Source: Ahaetulla prasina
Lineage: Eukaryota; Chordata; Lepidosauria; Squamata; Colubridae
NCBI RefSeq assembly: GCF_028640845.1
Contig: NC_080543.1
Span: 1,372,667 to 1,436,666 of the forward strand
Length of the DNA: 64,000 nucleotides
Direction of reading: 5' to 3'
Position numbers and translations under genes: made by a program. The notes below the pieces were generated by a model. It saw nothing but the letters and a program-made list of their open reading frames with translations. It searched no databases and had not been told where the DNA came from. This document shows, piece by piece, positions 32,275 to 45,700 of the stretch (positions are counted from its first letter, which is position 1; each line of letters opens with the position of its first letter).

Positions 32275-35200
32275 TCACTCCGTGGGGGGCTCCAGCAGGA
32301 AGGGCGAGGTGACAGCGTGGGCCTGGGCAATGGCCGCCAGCTCCTTGAGGAACTCGCTGAAGATGACCGCGCAGTAGACAGCGTTCTTCACCCGTAGCGC
32401 TTCGCTCTGCTTCTCAGCAGAGCCGCGGAAGAGGGAGCTGCCCGAGAGCGCCTGCAGCACCTGGCCTTCACGCACGTGCTGCAGGGCCAGCTGGGCGGCC
32501 TGGCGGGCCCGTGTGGGACTGTTGGTGTGGCGCATGATCAGCTCCCCGATGGTGGGCTTCCGGCTCTTCACTGGCGGGAGAGTGAGCATGAGTCAAGACC
32601 GGCAGCCTTATGGCCAGTGGACAAAGGCTGAGCTTCCCCAAGGCCCCCGGCCCCGACTCCCCCCAGCAAGCAACGACAGCTGTCCCAGGGGAGCCCCCCC
32701 TAGCCACACCCAACGAGCCCCAGGTGCCCTTTCTCCCCCTTGCCGAGTTCCCATGGGCAGATCCCCGGCCATGCCCAGTGTTGCTCACCGAGGGCCTCGG
32801 GGCGGCGCAAAGGGGGCGGGGGGTTGGTGGCGTCGGGGGTGTCCGGCCTGGCCCGGGCAATCAGGTATTTCCTGGCCTTGAAGAGCAGCGAGGGGAAGTC
32901 CTCTTGGCTGGCCGCGAAGCCCTCGATTTTGTTCTTCACAGAGCCCAGGACCTGCAGGAGGGGGGAGAAGAAGCCAGGCCCTCAGCCACCTTCCGCAGGG
33001 AGGGCCAGGTGGCACCCCTCCCCACAGGCTGCAGGGCTACCTGGAGGAGGGACTTGACGCTGGGCTGGAAGACCATGTTGGTGTTGAGCAGGAAGGACCT
33101 CAGGAGGGGCTGCGGGTAGCAGGCGAGCTGAGCCAGCAGCCCCGTCAGCAGGAAGTTGACGTAGAGTGAGTTCTGTAGCATGTTCTCCAGCTTGGCCAGC
33201 AGGATGGCCAGAAAGGGGCCTGTAGACATGGGTGGCTGTCAGGTGGGTGGACTGAGACATGGGCCCATCCCAGGCCCTGGGCTGCTGCACAGGAAGGCCC
33301 AGGGGTAGGAAGGGGACTCATCCTGCCTCTTGGCTGGCCTATACCGGACCCGAGGGCCAGCCTGAGATGGGAAGGACCCTTCCCCTTTGCTGTCCCACAC
33401 GGGCCTGGAACTACCATAAAGCTGCCCATTGATGGCAACCCAGAAGACTTCATGCTCCCTGGCCAAATAATCAGGCAGCAGCTTCCATTACAAGGGCCAT
33501 TGAAGAAACGAACTTCCCAAAGGTTTGCAAGAGTCTTTCCTGGGATGCCAACGGACACTACAAGGCGGGTAAGAAAAACCGCACCTGGGGGGTCCTGGGG
33601 AAAGAAACTCACCGGTGAATGGCTGGCTAGGAGGCTGCCCCAAGGCCCGGGGGGGGCTGATGATGATCTGGGACAGGGGGTCAGCAGATAGGACGGGGGC
33701 CAAGCCCTCAGGGCAGGAGGAAAAGCGGTGGTAGGCTTCCTCTTCCTCCCGGGAAAGTGGTTCAGGTCCGGATGGGGAGTCCAAGCCAGGGTCTTCCTCA
33801 GTTCGGCCCCCATTGGCCATCTCATCCTGCAGCTGACACAGTTCCCGGTGGAACTCCTCAACCGTCAGCGGCCCCCCGTTCTCCAGAGGGGCCTGGCTCA
33901 GCCCCTCCTCTGCAAGCAAGTCCAGGCAGGAGGCACCTTCCCAAAGATTGGGGGACGGGACTGACCCATTCTTCAAGGGGCCCTCCGGGGGGCACCAGCG
34001 GCCCTTCTTGATGCCGGCGTCCATGTGGGCCCCATTAAGCAGAGAGAGCTTATCTTTGGTGTCCGCAGGTGGGGCATTGCTGGGTGGCAAACCATCAGGG
34101 GCCCCTTCTAAACTTGCCCCCCGCTTTTTAGTCCGAGGGGAGGCAGGTGCAGGGTCTGGCAGGGGCCCCCTGGGATGGACGCATGCGTTGGCTGCCGAGG
34201 AGGCACCCGGAGGCAGAGCTAAGCTGACAGCATTGGGCTCCTCCCCATCATAGGGGGCTGACCAGACGCGACAGGCACGGACGCAGAGGTCGATGTTGAG
34301 CCGCGCATCCCGTAGGTATTCCAGGTAGTTCCCTTCCAGCTCCGAGACCTCCTCCCACCTGCCAGGACGGTGACCAGGGCTACCCACAGGCGTCCCTGGA
34401 GAGTGGGGGGTGGCACTGGGGGCCTCCATGCTGAAGCTGGACTGGCGGGTGAAAAAGGAGATGCGAGACGGCGTGGAGGGCCTGGGGACGGTCACCACGG
34501 AGGAAGAGTCCACGCTGGGGCTGCCTTGGCCTGGGGACATGGAGGAGGAGGGTCAACCAAGGTCCCAAAGCTGGTCCAGGAGGGAGCCCTTTTGGGGAGG
34601 CTCTCCCCACCCACCCCCCGGCCTCCTCCGGACACAGCCCAGCCTCACCCTTGGACCAGGCTGCCCGTTCCTCCTCCTGTTCAGGGATGGGCAGGCTCTC
34701 TGGGCAGCAACAGCGAGGGATCAGCGAGAGGAACTTGGCAGCAGCCTTGCCATACAGGTCCAGCTCCTTGACCGCTCTCTTCTGGCTTAGCATGACGTGG
34801 CTGCAGGGGATCAGGTACCTGGGGGGGAGGGGGGGCGGACAGCAGCTGGTAGGTTAAGAACCTGCAGGATGCTTAGAGGCCCACCAGGGGGAGCTCCTCT
34901 TCCAGAGATTCCAAGCAAAGGAAGGGGTGCCTGGGCAACTGTCCTAAGGGGAGCAATTTTTCGCCCCCACCCCCACCCCCACCCCCGCCACCCCCCCACC
35001 CCCACCCCCGACCCCGCAAAAGACCGGAAGCCATTCACTTCCCCTTCCACACAAAGAAGACCTCTCTGCCCCACCCTTGGTGGGCAACAGGTCTTGCCTA
35101 CTGGGTAAAGCAGCCCTTTCATGGCGGGGGTGGGGAGGTGTCCCCCGAAGGGGGATTCTCCCCTGCAAGGAGCCCCCAGTACCTCAGCACCAGCTGCAGC

Positions 35201-38200
35201 AGGACATCCTCACAGTGCAGGCCGATCAGCGTCCGGAAGAGGCTGAGGGAGACCATGCAGAGCTGGGGGAACAAGGGGAAGGGGCAGAATTAGAGGAAGA
35301 GAGGAAGCAGCCCTCCCTTCCGAGGTCCTCTCCCCCCCCCCCACACACACACACACTGAACTAGGTAAAGGCCCCAGGCTCCCACCACCACCCTGGTCAC
35401 TGCAGGCCTTCTTGCAACCCTGAGCTATGAAGCCATTCTGGTAAGCTGAGCTGCTGCTCCTCGAGGGGTGTTGGGGAGGTGAAGGGGGTCTCTCTCTTCT
35501 GGAGACTGACTTGGGGGTGAGGAATGTCTGTTTTCAGCCTTCCTGTGTTCCTCCCAGCCTCCATCGTGTGGAAGCTGCATGCCCCCCCCACTACCAGTGC
35601 CCATGCCAGGTTGGTCGCCTCACCCGGGAATTACTGGCGATCCGTGCCACCAGCGTGTCCAGGATGGTGCTGCTGTCATGGTGGTGGAGCAGCAGGAAGC
35701 ACAGGAAGGTCTTTAGTAGGGCCGTCTCACTGATGCTGCGCAGGAAGAGGTCCAGGTAGGCTGTGCTGGCGATCATCTCTTCGATGGACGTCTGTGGACA
35801 GAGGGATCTCAGCAAAGGCACCGCCCCCCTGAAGCCTGCAGCTGGAGGACCCAAGGCCCATCTCCACTCGGGCACTAGCACCACCACCCTACGATGGCTC
35901 CTCTGTGGCAGAATCTCTGGGTGCCTCATCACATCCCGTAGACAAAGCACCAGGTGCCCTGCCCTCCTGCTGCCAGGAATCAAAGCCCATGCGAGGCAGT
36001 TTGTCCAGGGGGCATCCGCCCTCTTTCGAAAGGGAGAGAAGCCTCATCCTCACCTTGTGCAAAGCCGGGCCCATAACTGGCACCAGGAATCCATTGTGGA
36101 TATAATCCACCAGCTGCTTCTGGACCAGTGGGTGGGCCACCTACAAGGAAAAGGGGCAGGAGTCAGAAAGGGTGCCCAGGACCACCAAGAGAAGGAGAAG
36201 CAAGTCAGAGCTGCTGGGGAAGACCCACAAAATACCTCAGGAAGGGCAGTTGCCTCTCCCACAAGCTCACCCCCCCCCAAATACATCAGGGAGGGGGACT
36301 CATAGGAAGAAGGGCTTGATGTCCTACCTGCGGGGGGAGGGAAGCAAGGAAGCTGGACAGGGGCCCTATGTAAAACGTGGGAGGGGCAGGATCCACAGCG
36401 ACCAACATGAGTGAAGGCCACGCCGGCAGAGGCGGTGCCTAGCCGTGTTTGCACATGGACAGCAAGAGACCCCACCCCGCACCCCTCTGAGCTGCTCTTG
36501 GGGGGGGTGTTACTGCTCCCACATTCCTCCAGATTCCGCAAGAGCTGAACCGCAGGACTCTGCTCAGCTCTCCAGGCGAGACCTTCTAGGCGAGATCTGC
36601 TCAGGGTTTGAGGTGGCTTTTGGATGTCCTTCTCTCCCCTCCCCCCACCCCAGCTCTCCTGCTGGACAGCAGCCTTACCTGGATGACCGCATTGCAAAAC
36701 TCCAAGGAGTTCATGAAGAGGACCAGCGACGGGACCCCGATCCAGTCCTCCCGGCGCAGGAAGTGCCAGTCATCCCCACGGACTTCAAGTTTGCGGGGTA
36801 GTGAGGAGTAGAGGGCGCTCAGTCCTGTAGCCAGAACCTGGGTGGGGATTGAAGATAATAATAATAATAATAATATTTTAATTTGTATACCGCCCTTCTC
36901 CCGAAGGACTCAGGGCGGTGCACAGCCAGAATAAAATACAAAAAACAACACATACAATAATAAGAACAACCCTTAAAAAACATATTGAATTGGCCAAATT
37001 TAAAATTTAAAATACAATATCACAAAAATTTGAAACCCGTAAAATCAAGGGCCTCTGGTGGCTCAGACTGGTAAGACAGTCTGTTATTAACACAGCTGCT
37101 TGCAATTACTGCAGGTTCAAGTCCCACCAGGCCCAAGGTTGACTCAGCCTTCCATCCTTTATAAGGTAGGTAAAATGAGGACCCAGATGGTTGGGGGCAA
37201 TAAGTTGACTTTGTATATAATATACAAATGGATGAAGACTATTGCTTGACATAGTGTAAGCCGCCCTGAGTCTTCGGAGAAGGGTGGGATATAAATGCAA
37301 ATAAAAAAAAATAAAAATAAAAAAAAAGTTAAAATTCTAAAAATTCAAGCCAGTCCAGCAAGGCGGAATAAATAAGTTTTAAGTTCGCGGCGAAAGGTCC
37401 TGAGGTCAGGTATTTGTCGAAGTCCAGGGGGAAGTTTGTTCCACAGGGTCGGAGCCCCCACAGAGAAGGCCCTCCCCCTGGGGGCCGCCAGTCGACAATG
37501 CTTGGCTGACAGCACCCTAAGGAGTCCCCCTCTGTGAGAACGCACCGGTCGCTGGGAGATAGAGGATGGCAGTAGACGGTCCCGTAGGTATCCCGGTCCT
37601 AAGCCATGCTGTCATAATGCGGGGGGGGGGAGGCATAATCAGGTCAGGCTTTTAAAACTATAGCAGATCTTTCATTTCATTTCACAGGGAAGAACGCTGC
37701 AAAAAGTGTCCGCATGGCTGTGTGATGACGGACAGAGTGGGACCAGCTGCCTGCCTGCCTGCCTACCTGATGTGCCCCTCTGGTGGATGGGGAGACAGAA
37801 CATCTCCCCCCCGCCCCGTGCATGTTTCTCACCCTTGGTCACCTGAGGAAGACGCCTGGACTTCCAATTCCTAAAACTTCCCAGGCAACAAAGAGTCTCT
37901 CTTGTTCCATCCAGGATGCTGATGAGAGCTGCCCCCCTACCCCGGCTCAAGCGTTCCCGTGTCCTGGTGCCTGCCTAGGGACAAGAAGCTGCCCAAGGCC
38001 CTGCAGAGCATGCCAAGCCTCATCTGGAAGAGGGGAGGAGGCAGACGGCCTTCCCCAGTTGGGGGTGACAAACAGACAGTCAATGCCCCCCCCCAATGCC
38101 TGTGTGGGCTGACTACTGGAGCCTCTGGGCCCCCTTACGGGAAGCACCTCCACAGTCTGAGCAGCATCTGACAGATGGGCACAGCCAGGCAAGTGCAGAG

Positions 38201-39638
38201 TCGGCACGCCAAGCCTGCTGACCGACCCTGCCACTCCTGGCATAGACGAGGGTCTGCCAAATGAGCCCATGGAGGAAGCACGGCCCAGAGACAACGAGCA
38301 GCGTCTTTGCTATTTCTGGCCTGACATTTCAAGTCTCTTCTCCTCCCTCCAAAGCCTGCAATTCTGGGTGCCCACATTCGCTGCTAAAACTGGCTCACCA
38401 CTCAATACAACAAGGTACAAATATAACCGAAACCTCAACTCAAAATAATGCAGAAGCCTGAAAAAATAATGGGATTAACATAACCACTTTAGGACAGCTG
38501 TTAAAAATAATAATTTAAACACCGCCACAAGGCGGTCATTGAATTTGGAATGAAAGCTGTAGGCTACTTTGCAAGGGCCGAGAAAGGGTCCGAAAGGCAG
38601 CTGAGTGCCAACCAAATCAGCAGAGCGACAGGCGTTGACGCCTCCCCTGGGCTGGCAGGGAAAGAATACGCCGAAGGTGATTTCTGTGGCCTTACCGGGC
38701 AGAAGTAGGAGTGTTCCGTGATATAGCGTGCGACGGTCCGGCTGCCGGATGACACAGCCATGAGCAGGAGCAGTGCGTCCCGCGCCTGCTGGCCCACGAC
38801 CCCCTCGTGGTGGATGTAGGGGATGAGGAGGGAGAAGAGCAGCAGGTGGGGGGGTCCCTGCTCGGAGGGGCTGTGGAAGAAGAGCTCCAGCAGCGGGGGG
38901 TCCCGGGCCACAGAGACACATAGCTGGTTCAGCAGCAGCACCAGATTGGTCTCCAGCAGGGGCGAGGCCGGCTCAGCGCACAGGGCCAGCAGCCGCAGCA
39001 GGGGGGCCACCACGCCCTTCTGGTGCAGCAATGGCTGGTGGGCCTGGCTGATCAGCATCTCAAACAGCTTCAGCAGCTCCACCTTGCGCTCCTCGGGCAC
39101 CTCCCACTGCAGGTGCCAGCCCAGCAGGTGCTCCAGGACGTTCTCCGAGACCGCAAACTCCAGGATGGGCCCCATCGCCGGCTCGGCACGTGGGCGCTCC
39201 TCTGCCAGTAGGGTCACCATCTGGTAGGTGTTGTTGCGCACAGCACTCAGGTCATCCGCGGCCCCTGGGGCCACATGGGGCCCGCGCTTCTCCAGGATCC
39301 TCAGGACCTACCAGGAGAGGAAAGGTGTCAGGCTGTTCCCTCTCCTGCTGTGTCCCCTGACTTGAGGAGGATCTCTTGCACACTCATCCGGTCTGCTCCG
39401 CACACACACTGGCTGAGGTCCCGTGCTCCACTGCCCCTTCGCGCTGCCCCTGGCTACCCAAAGACACTCACCTGGGCCACTCACCTGAGTCACTCACCTG
39501 AGCCCAGTGGTTCTTGAAGACCATCAGGCAGGTTTCGGGGTCCGCCATCACGGGGCCCTGTAGGCTGGCGCCGCGGCTCGCCCTTGGCCCAGCTGCCGCT
39601 CGGGGGTTCAGTTTGCTCAGCCAGCTCATCTTCTCCAT
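32275..39638 (-). CDS. FHIP1B: FHIP1B (FAM160A2), FTS- and Hook-interacting protein
   Basis: Eleven exons on -: 39498-39638, 38696-39307, 36679-36837, 36054-36140, 35624-35791, 35183-35262, 34649-34818, 33613-34530, 33041-33219, 32789-32951, 32275-32570. They sum to 2973 nt, exactly 990 codons plus TGA, with GT-AG junctions. The start is MEKMSWLSKLNPR as in the mammalian protein. Recognisable blocks include DPETCLMVFKNHWAQV, DDLSAVRNNTYQM, HSYFCPVLATGLSALYSSLP, HPLVQKQLVDYIHNGFLVPV, HVMLSQKRAV, QNSLYVNFLLTGLLAQLACY and ALRVKNAVYCAVIF. Together with FTS (AKTIP) and Hook proteins it forms the FHF complex, which couples dynein to Rab5 early endosomes. The 306-codon exon at 33613 is the low-conservation Pro/Ser-rich linker. 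Confidence 0.95.
34963..35018 (-). repeat. C-rich repeat; G-quadruplex-prone on the FHIP1B sense strand
   Basis: Repeated CCCCCA/CCCCCG units fill an FHIP1B intron. On the coding (-) strand this gives at least eight runs of three or more G separated by one or two bases. Confidence 0.75.
36855..37615 (-). mobile_element. L2-like LINE 3' end in an FHIP1B intron, interrupted by a SINE
   Basis: An AAT repeat and the accgcccttctcccgaaggac hairpin mark the 3' end, and the RT tail reads on - at 37345-37545 ([26 protein letters not shown]). The element is the same family as 1264-2712, and a SINE splits it. Confidence 0.8.
37049..37325 (+). mobile_element. Complete tRNA-derived SINE with LINE-like tail
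   Basis: The A box (TGGCTCAGACTG, near 37058) and perfect B box GGTTCAAGTCC (37114-37124) form an internal RNA polymerase III promoter. The body carries aaggttgactcagccttcc and ttgggggcaa. The end, ccgccctgag then cttcggagaagg, is the same as the 3' hairpin of the L2-like LINEs in this window, followed by an A-rich tail. It lies inside an L2-like LINE copy. Confidence 0.85.
37616..38690. other. FHIP1B intron sequence, nothing recognised
   Basis: No exon or classifiable repeat is seen apart from a short ctgcctgcctgc run near 37750. Confidence 0.5.
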
Positions 39639-39729
39639 GGAGAGAGGCCTCCCAGACCGGAACAGCAGGGTGGGGGGCTGCAGGCAGGTCAAAGGTGGCC
39701 TCACGTGAGGCAGAGCAGGTGAGGGCAAG

Positions 39730-42700
39730 CCGCCAGTCTCCTGGCTGGGGCATCCATGTCGCTACAAACGCTGTGCCAAGCTGCAAACACGAGAGACAGA
39801 AAGCGGGCTGTGAGTGGGCAGAGGGGGACCCCCAATTGTTCGTGCAGAAGGCCCTCCAGGGCTGGAGAATCAGAACTCCAGAAAGCAGACCCACCAGGCA
39901 AGGAAGGGGGCAGATACAGCTGGCAGGCAAATGATTTGGGCGCCTTTGCAGGTGGGCACCAGCTGCTTCCAACCCCAAGAGTGGACGGAAGCCCTGCAAA
40001 GCCTTTGCTGACCCTAACCCTTCAGAAGAGTAGAAGAGACCCTTGCACGGGGTGGGGGGAGGGAACAGATGGTCACAGCAGCCTTCCTAGGCTACAACTC
40101 TCCTCCCTGGGGAAGCCCAGTTTCTCAGGCAGAAGAGGGCTCTCCCAAGATGCTCACCATCCCCCCCAAGCCATTTGGACTGCCAAGGCTGCCTGTTCGT
40201 AAGGAGCAGGGCATCCAGCATCGTAGCCCCAGAACAGGAACCACAGCTGCCAAGTTCACAGTGATAAGCAAAGAGGAGATGCCGGGTCTTTGCCATTCAA
40301 TGCTTCTGCATGTTCTGTTATCACAAGCTGAACTGAGGCTCAGAAACCACTTCCTAAACATCATTCTGCCAACGGGCAGTGCTAGAGTTTATTGACAGTT
40401 AGTGCCAAGCTTTGAAATGGCCTCTCAGACCAGCTGGAAGGGCTCCTTTCCTCATTCAGGGCACACCACAGGCTGGTCCCTACTGACAAGGCAGATGCCC
40501 TCGATGCCCAAAAAACCACCCCAGAGAAGCAGGAGTGATTTGCTCCCAACACCTGAAATGGAGCCCGTACACAAAGAGGTTGAGGGACCGATCTCCCCAT
40601 GTCCAGGAGCCAGAAGGCCCCCAAGCTCAGGGAGAGCTGGGCTTCCTAAGCCAAGAGGACCGCCTGATCTGCCAGCCAACAGCAGCTCCGTGACTGCTCT
40701 GGCAGAGATCTCGGCTGCTTCATCAACTGCCAGCTGGACCTGCCAGGAAGATGGTCTCGGCTCCTTTGAAGTCTAGCATGGCCCGTTGGTAAGGACCAGC
40801 AGCCATCGCCAGCAGAGGATCAATGTGGGGTTAGCCCCATCGGCCCTGAGCTGCTGCAGCGGGGAAGTGAGCAGGATGGCCATGACTCCAGTTCAGCTCT
40901 TCTCCCCACAAGGTTGTGGGAAGCCAGAGAGCATGGGGAGAAGGCCTGGCTGTGCATCCCAGGACAGAAAGGCACCACCAGCTGCTAATGCGGCAAGAGG
41001 AACTGGTTGGCTCTGCCACCACCAAAAACCAGGACAGCCTTCAGAGTTGTGCCACCGAGAGGGTGCCATGAGGCATGACCCACATCCACCAGCCTAGGCC
41101 AAGGAACAGGCAGGGCAGGGGCACACTCAACGGGCCGAGAAGGATGGCAAAAATGCAGCATCCGCTTGCAGATCTGGGTCAGAACTGCAACCTCACCCCT
41201 GCACTCTGTAATCGTACCAGTCTGCCTTGGGGGAGGAGGAGGAGGGGGAGCACTTGGGGGGGGGGGAAAGTGAAAGTTTAGAAAGTGGAGCTGCCTGCCC
41301 CACATGGCATTTGAAGGCCACTCCAGCATTTGAAGGCCAATCCGGGATGGGAGGAATGCGGATGCAAGCCAGTCAGGGCGGCTGTTTCCAACGGATCTTC
41401 TTTGAAATTGATTGGATGGTGGGGGAACAGTGATGGGAAGAGTCTAAGTGGGGAAAAATTTGCACTCCTGTGTTTCACTTGGCTTCTAATAAACCACTGA
41501 TGATGTTACTTAGATGCTCAAGCTGAGGCAGCACGTGGGCCACCTTCAAGTGTGCCAAAAGAGGAGAGGCAGGGGGCATCAAAACAGGGCGTTTAGGCTG
41601 GGACCTTCCACTCGGCTTGGGATTCCCTGAGTTCCCCTCACCCACCCCAGGGATGGGCTTGCCGCAAGGCCCCCTCGAAAGGTCCTCCCGTTGCAACCAG
41701 CCAGCCCCGGTCCAAGTGTGCCAGTTATGGGAGAAGCTGACCCCCGTCTTGCAGGCCCCGATCCTGTTTACATCTCAATTCCTTGGCCTGCCCAGGCATA
41801 GGGGGCAGCTCAGGATCCCGGCTTCAGCAATCGGGCGAGGGGAACAATTGGCACGAGGATGCTGGCAGGGAGATGCCCTTTGAGCCGAGACCAACCAGCT
41901 GCCCCTCTCAACTCCAGGTAAGGCCCAGAAAGCTGCATGATTTCAACTGACCCAGGAGTGTGACTTTCAAAAAAAGGTCCTGTTGCAAAGCATCTAAGTA
42001 GATATTATAACTAAGTCTCACTGATGTATTTTTACGCAGGGTGCAACATTCAAGGAAACCTGTAGAAACACAAGCTTGAAATGGAAGTGGGATGCAAACA
42101 CTGTTCGTGGGAGTCATGTTCCAGCATTTACGGTAATCCTTAAGCAGAGGTGTCCACCCCCCACGCAGAACATCCGTGAAAGGGCCCCTTGACCTTGGGT
42201 CTATGGATCATGAAAGCTTCTCACATGCACCAAAACAGCCACGAATATGAAGTTCAACTAAGCTCAAGCTGAGAACACCAAAGACCCCCCCACACCTTAA
42301 AAGAACCCCGTTTTGAAAACCTCCCTCCTTTATCCCAAGGAGCCGGATCCAAACCACACCCCACCACAACGGGAGGGAGGGAGGTCTGGCGAGCCCTCTG
42401 GATTCACAAGCCTTCCCTGACATTAACACCAAAGTCAGTTTCTACTGCAATCTGAGGGCTGAAGGAAAGGGGGGTGGGGGGTTGCTCATAGCAAGACATC
42501 CAATAGCCAGTGGGAGCTAAGCACCCTCTCCACTGGGCAAGGGTAGGGCGGCCCAGGAAGGCCCAGAGCTCGCCCACAGCAGCCACTTGGCCAAGGCCAC
42601 CTGGAGAGCCAGGGAGAGGCACTCCTCCACTCCGTGGGGCACTGAGGGACAAAGCCATCCCAGAATTTCCCAGGCCACGAGAAACAGGGGCTGGGCCAAG

Positions 42701-45700
42701 ATCTGCCGAGTGGGGGCAGCAGCAACACCCCAGGGCCACCAGCCCGTGAGAGACTCCCCAGCACCCGACAGCTGGGCTCTGCCTTAAGGTGCCACAACAT
42801 GCCCAGCCCTCCTGCCAGACCTGCCCCCACCCCAACCTCCTTCCAGGGTCACCGGCTTTCCCACCCCGGGACAGACTCCATCCCTCCCCAGCAGGGGCTT
42901 GTAGAAGTGGCCGACTGGAACCCTTACTAAGACCTCCCCATCCCCAACATGGGGCAGGCGTCCCCTACGCACACTCACCCGCTGCCAGGACAAGAAGGCG
43001 GAAGCAGCTGCTTGGCCGTCTCTTTGGACTTTGTCCCTTCCTGGAGCCAGGCGGGCACTACCAGGAGCCCCGAGGAGGCAAGTGCAGATCGAGGCAGGAG
43101 AATGGCCTCCCTTAAAGCCCCCCCCCCATCTGACTGGACATGAAGGTGCTGAAAGTCCTTAGCCAGGACCCAGAGAGCAGGAGGGGCACCTGCTTTCTGG
43201 CCTTGCAGAGATGCCCCAGCAAACTGCAGCTGAGCCAGCCACAGTGCCCGGTCCAAGGAAAGCCCAAAAGAAGCCAATCTCTGTTTAACTCCAGACAAGC
43301 ACAAGGCCTTCCAACACCAGCCATTGAAGACCACCAGCCGAGCCTCGGTCCAAACCATCCAGGCGGGGAGCTCTTGCCAAGGGCAGGCAAGAGGGGGGCC
43401 CAACCCAGGCAGAGAGGAGGGAGGACGGCCCTGCTCGACATCAGCACCCAGCCAGAAAGGCAAGTCAACACTGGGGCTTTGAACCGAAGCCTTGTTTCAA
43501 TGGATGGGAAAATGTACCTGGTGGTGCCCACTTCTTTTCACTTGGCCCCATCACCGCTGCCTCGGTTGTGCTTCTAGGAAGGGTAGTTAGTGATGTTCAC
43601 CTGCACATGAGGTGATTGTTAAACAGTATGGAGGCTGGGTTCCCTGCCACCTAAAAGCCGTCCATTCCAAAATGGGCATCTCTGAGTCCTCAGAGGCCTC
43701 GCTTGTGGTCTTGGCGGGCACCTTCCCACCCACCCCCTTAAATGAGGGTTTCCCCCTGCTCCCCATGCAAAGTGATTCCCACATTCCTGCTGGTGAGAAA
43801 GTGCCCTGTCTGGGCCAGCTGTCCTGGGTGGCAGAAAAGACTAAAGGCCACCACAGCTCATGCCTTCTTTGGAGCTGCTCCAGAGACCAGCTAGAATCAG
43901 CAGAAAGACCCCCCCTCCCAAGGCTGACCCAGCCATCCCCCTTCTCTACCCTTCCAGCTGCTCTCTTTTGGTTCTCCCCACCCCACCCCCACCATTGCAA
44001 GGCAAGGAAAAACCACACCTGAGTCTGCACCACCACAGATGGGGGTGAGGGCTGCAGTTCTTCCCATGGGGGGAGGGCGGGTTTATAATGATGTCTGGGG
44101 AGGCCAATCTTCACAGGGGCTCCCTATACCTTCCTTGATCCCAGGCATCAGAGCAAAGGGGGAGGGGGGTTGCCAAAGAAATACCCCACAGGGTTGAAGC
44201 TAAACTAGTTTGGAGGCTGGAATTCACTCAATGCACCCATCCCTTGACCTGGCTAAGGAAGCAGATCCTGGCAGTCGGGGTTCAGGGTGACATTGATCTG
44301 ATCACTCTCCCTCTGCCCAGTCTACTCCACAGGGCTGTTGTGTAGGGGGGCACCGGAAGAGGAAACGCTACACAAGGTGCCTTGTGGTGCCCCAGAGAAA
44401 AAGGAAATCTGAAACAAGCCAATAAATGGTGGCTGCTTTTCCAGAATGCCAAGCTCTCAGCCAATCGCTTGGACTTTGAAGGACGCCTCCGGTGTCTGAG
44501 CTGTTCAACGTATTGATAAAGGAGCTGGACGATTCTCAACAAAACCCAGGGTTTATGTGGGAAGGAGCAGGGTTGTGAATTATGTTTCCAGGAAGCAGGG
44601 ATACAGGACCAGCAGCTGCTCCTCTGGAAAGGACTTGGGCATTTTGGTGACTTCCAGCTGAGCTAAGCCAACCACGTGATGCAGCTGCAAACAAAGCCAA
44701 TACAATCCGACAACGCACCAAGAGCAGCCTTGTTCCTTTCTCTCTTCTGCAGCTCAGACCCCACCTAGAATTGTAAGGGGGTCCCAGATGTGGGGAGGGA
44801 CCCTGGCAATCTGAGGTCCCCTCAGGGAGGGAGGAAGGACAATAAGGGCCACGGAGGAAGAGGTGAGAGGTCAGCTGGAGGCCCCGGGGCAGAGGGGGAG
44901 GCCCGGTTGCTCTTCCAAAAGGACTGCCGAATGACCAAGGAGCCTCAGCAGGAGGCTCAAGGAAGCCCATTTCACACGAGGGAGCTGGCCTGCCTTGCCC
45001 TGTCAGCACCTGAACTGAGCCTGGATGAGCATCATTTTTGGGTGCTGTTTGATGGGGGTCAGATTAGATGATCTCCAAGATACCGTCAAGGCCAGGAGCC
45101 TTCCCCATGCAAAGCAAAGTGGGGAAAGGAAGGAGTGCTTAAAAGCACCCCAATATCCCTCCTTGGGGATTTGGGTGAGGGAAGTGTGCCCCCCACCAGA
45201 TGACTCCTGTCTCTCAAATGGGATTTTGCTGGAAGAGTCTGGCACCCATCAGGATGTGGCAGCCAGAACTATGCCAAGTTTGTGTTTGTGGGCTTCCTGT
45301 TACTTCCCCAGATTAATTCATCTGTTGGAAGCAGCCAAATTCTGGGGCACAAAAGATGCACACACACACACAATCTATCCCCCAGGTCAGCTTGGTTGGC
45401 AGCTGTTCTCCAGGACAGCCCCACCCCTCTCGGGCTGATCCCAGGGACAGGGCTTCTGCCAGTAGGTGCTGCCCACCAGGGCCCACTGACTTACTGGCAG
45501 ACCCACCTGGAGGCTGTAGCAACATGCGCGCGCACACACACAAAAGATGGCATCATCTTGTCTCCCTTGACCCAGATGCGTAAGGCTGGGCAAGGGGGGG
45601 CAGAGAGAATCCCGGGGGGGGGGAACAAGCTCTCCTCCAGGCAAACACTGGCAGCAGACCACTACCCCCACGGCCAAATGGGCTCTCCTTCCCCCAAGAT

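Noticed and set aside
34963..35018. CRISPR-like or tandem array
   Set aside because: The units are 6-base C-rich simple repeats without spacers, in a vertebrate intron.
36050..36697. 215-codon frame on - extending FHIP1B
   Set aside because: Only 36054-36140 and the start of the next exon match the family. The rest is intron, bounded by clear GT and AG sites.
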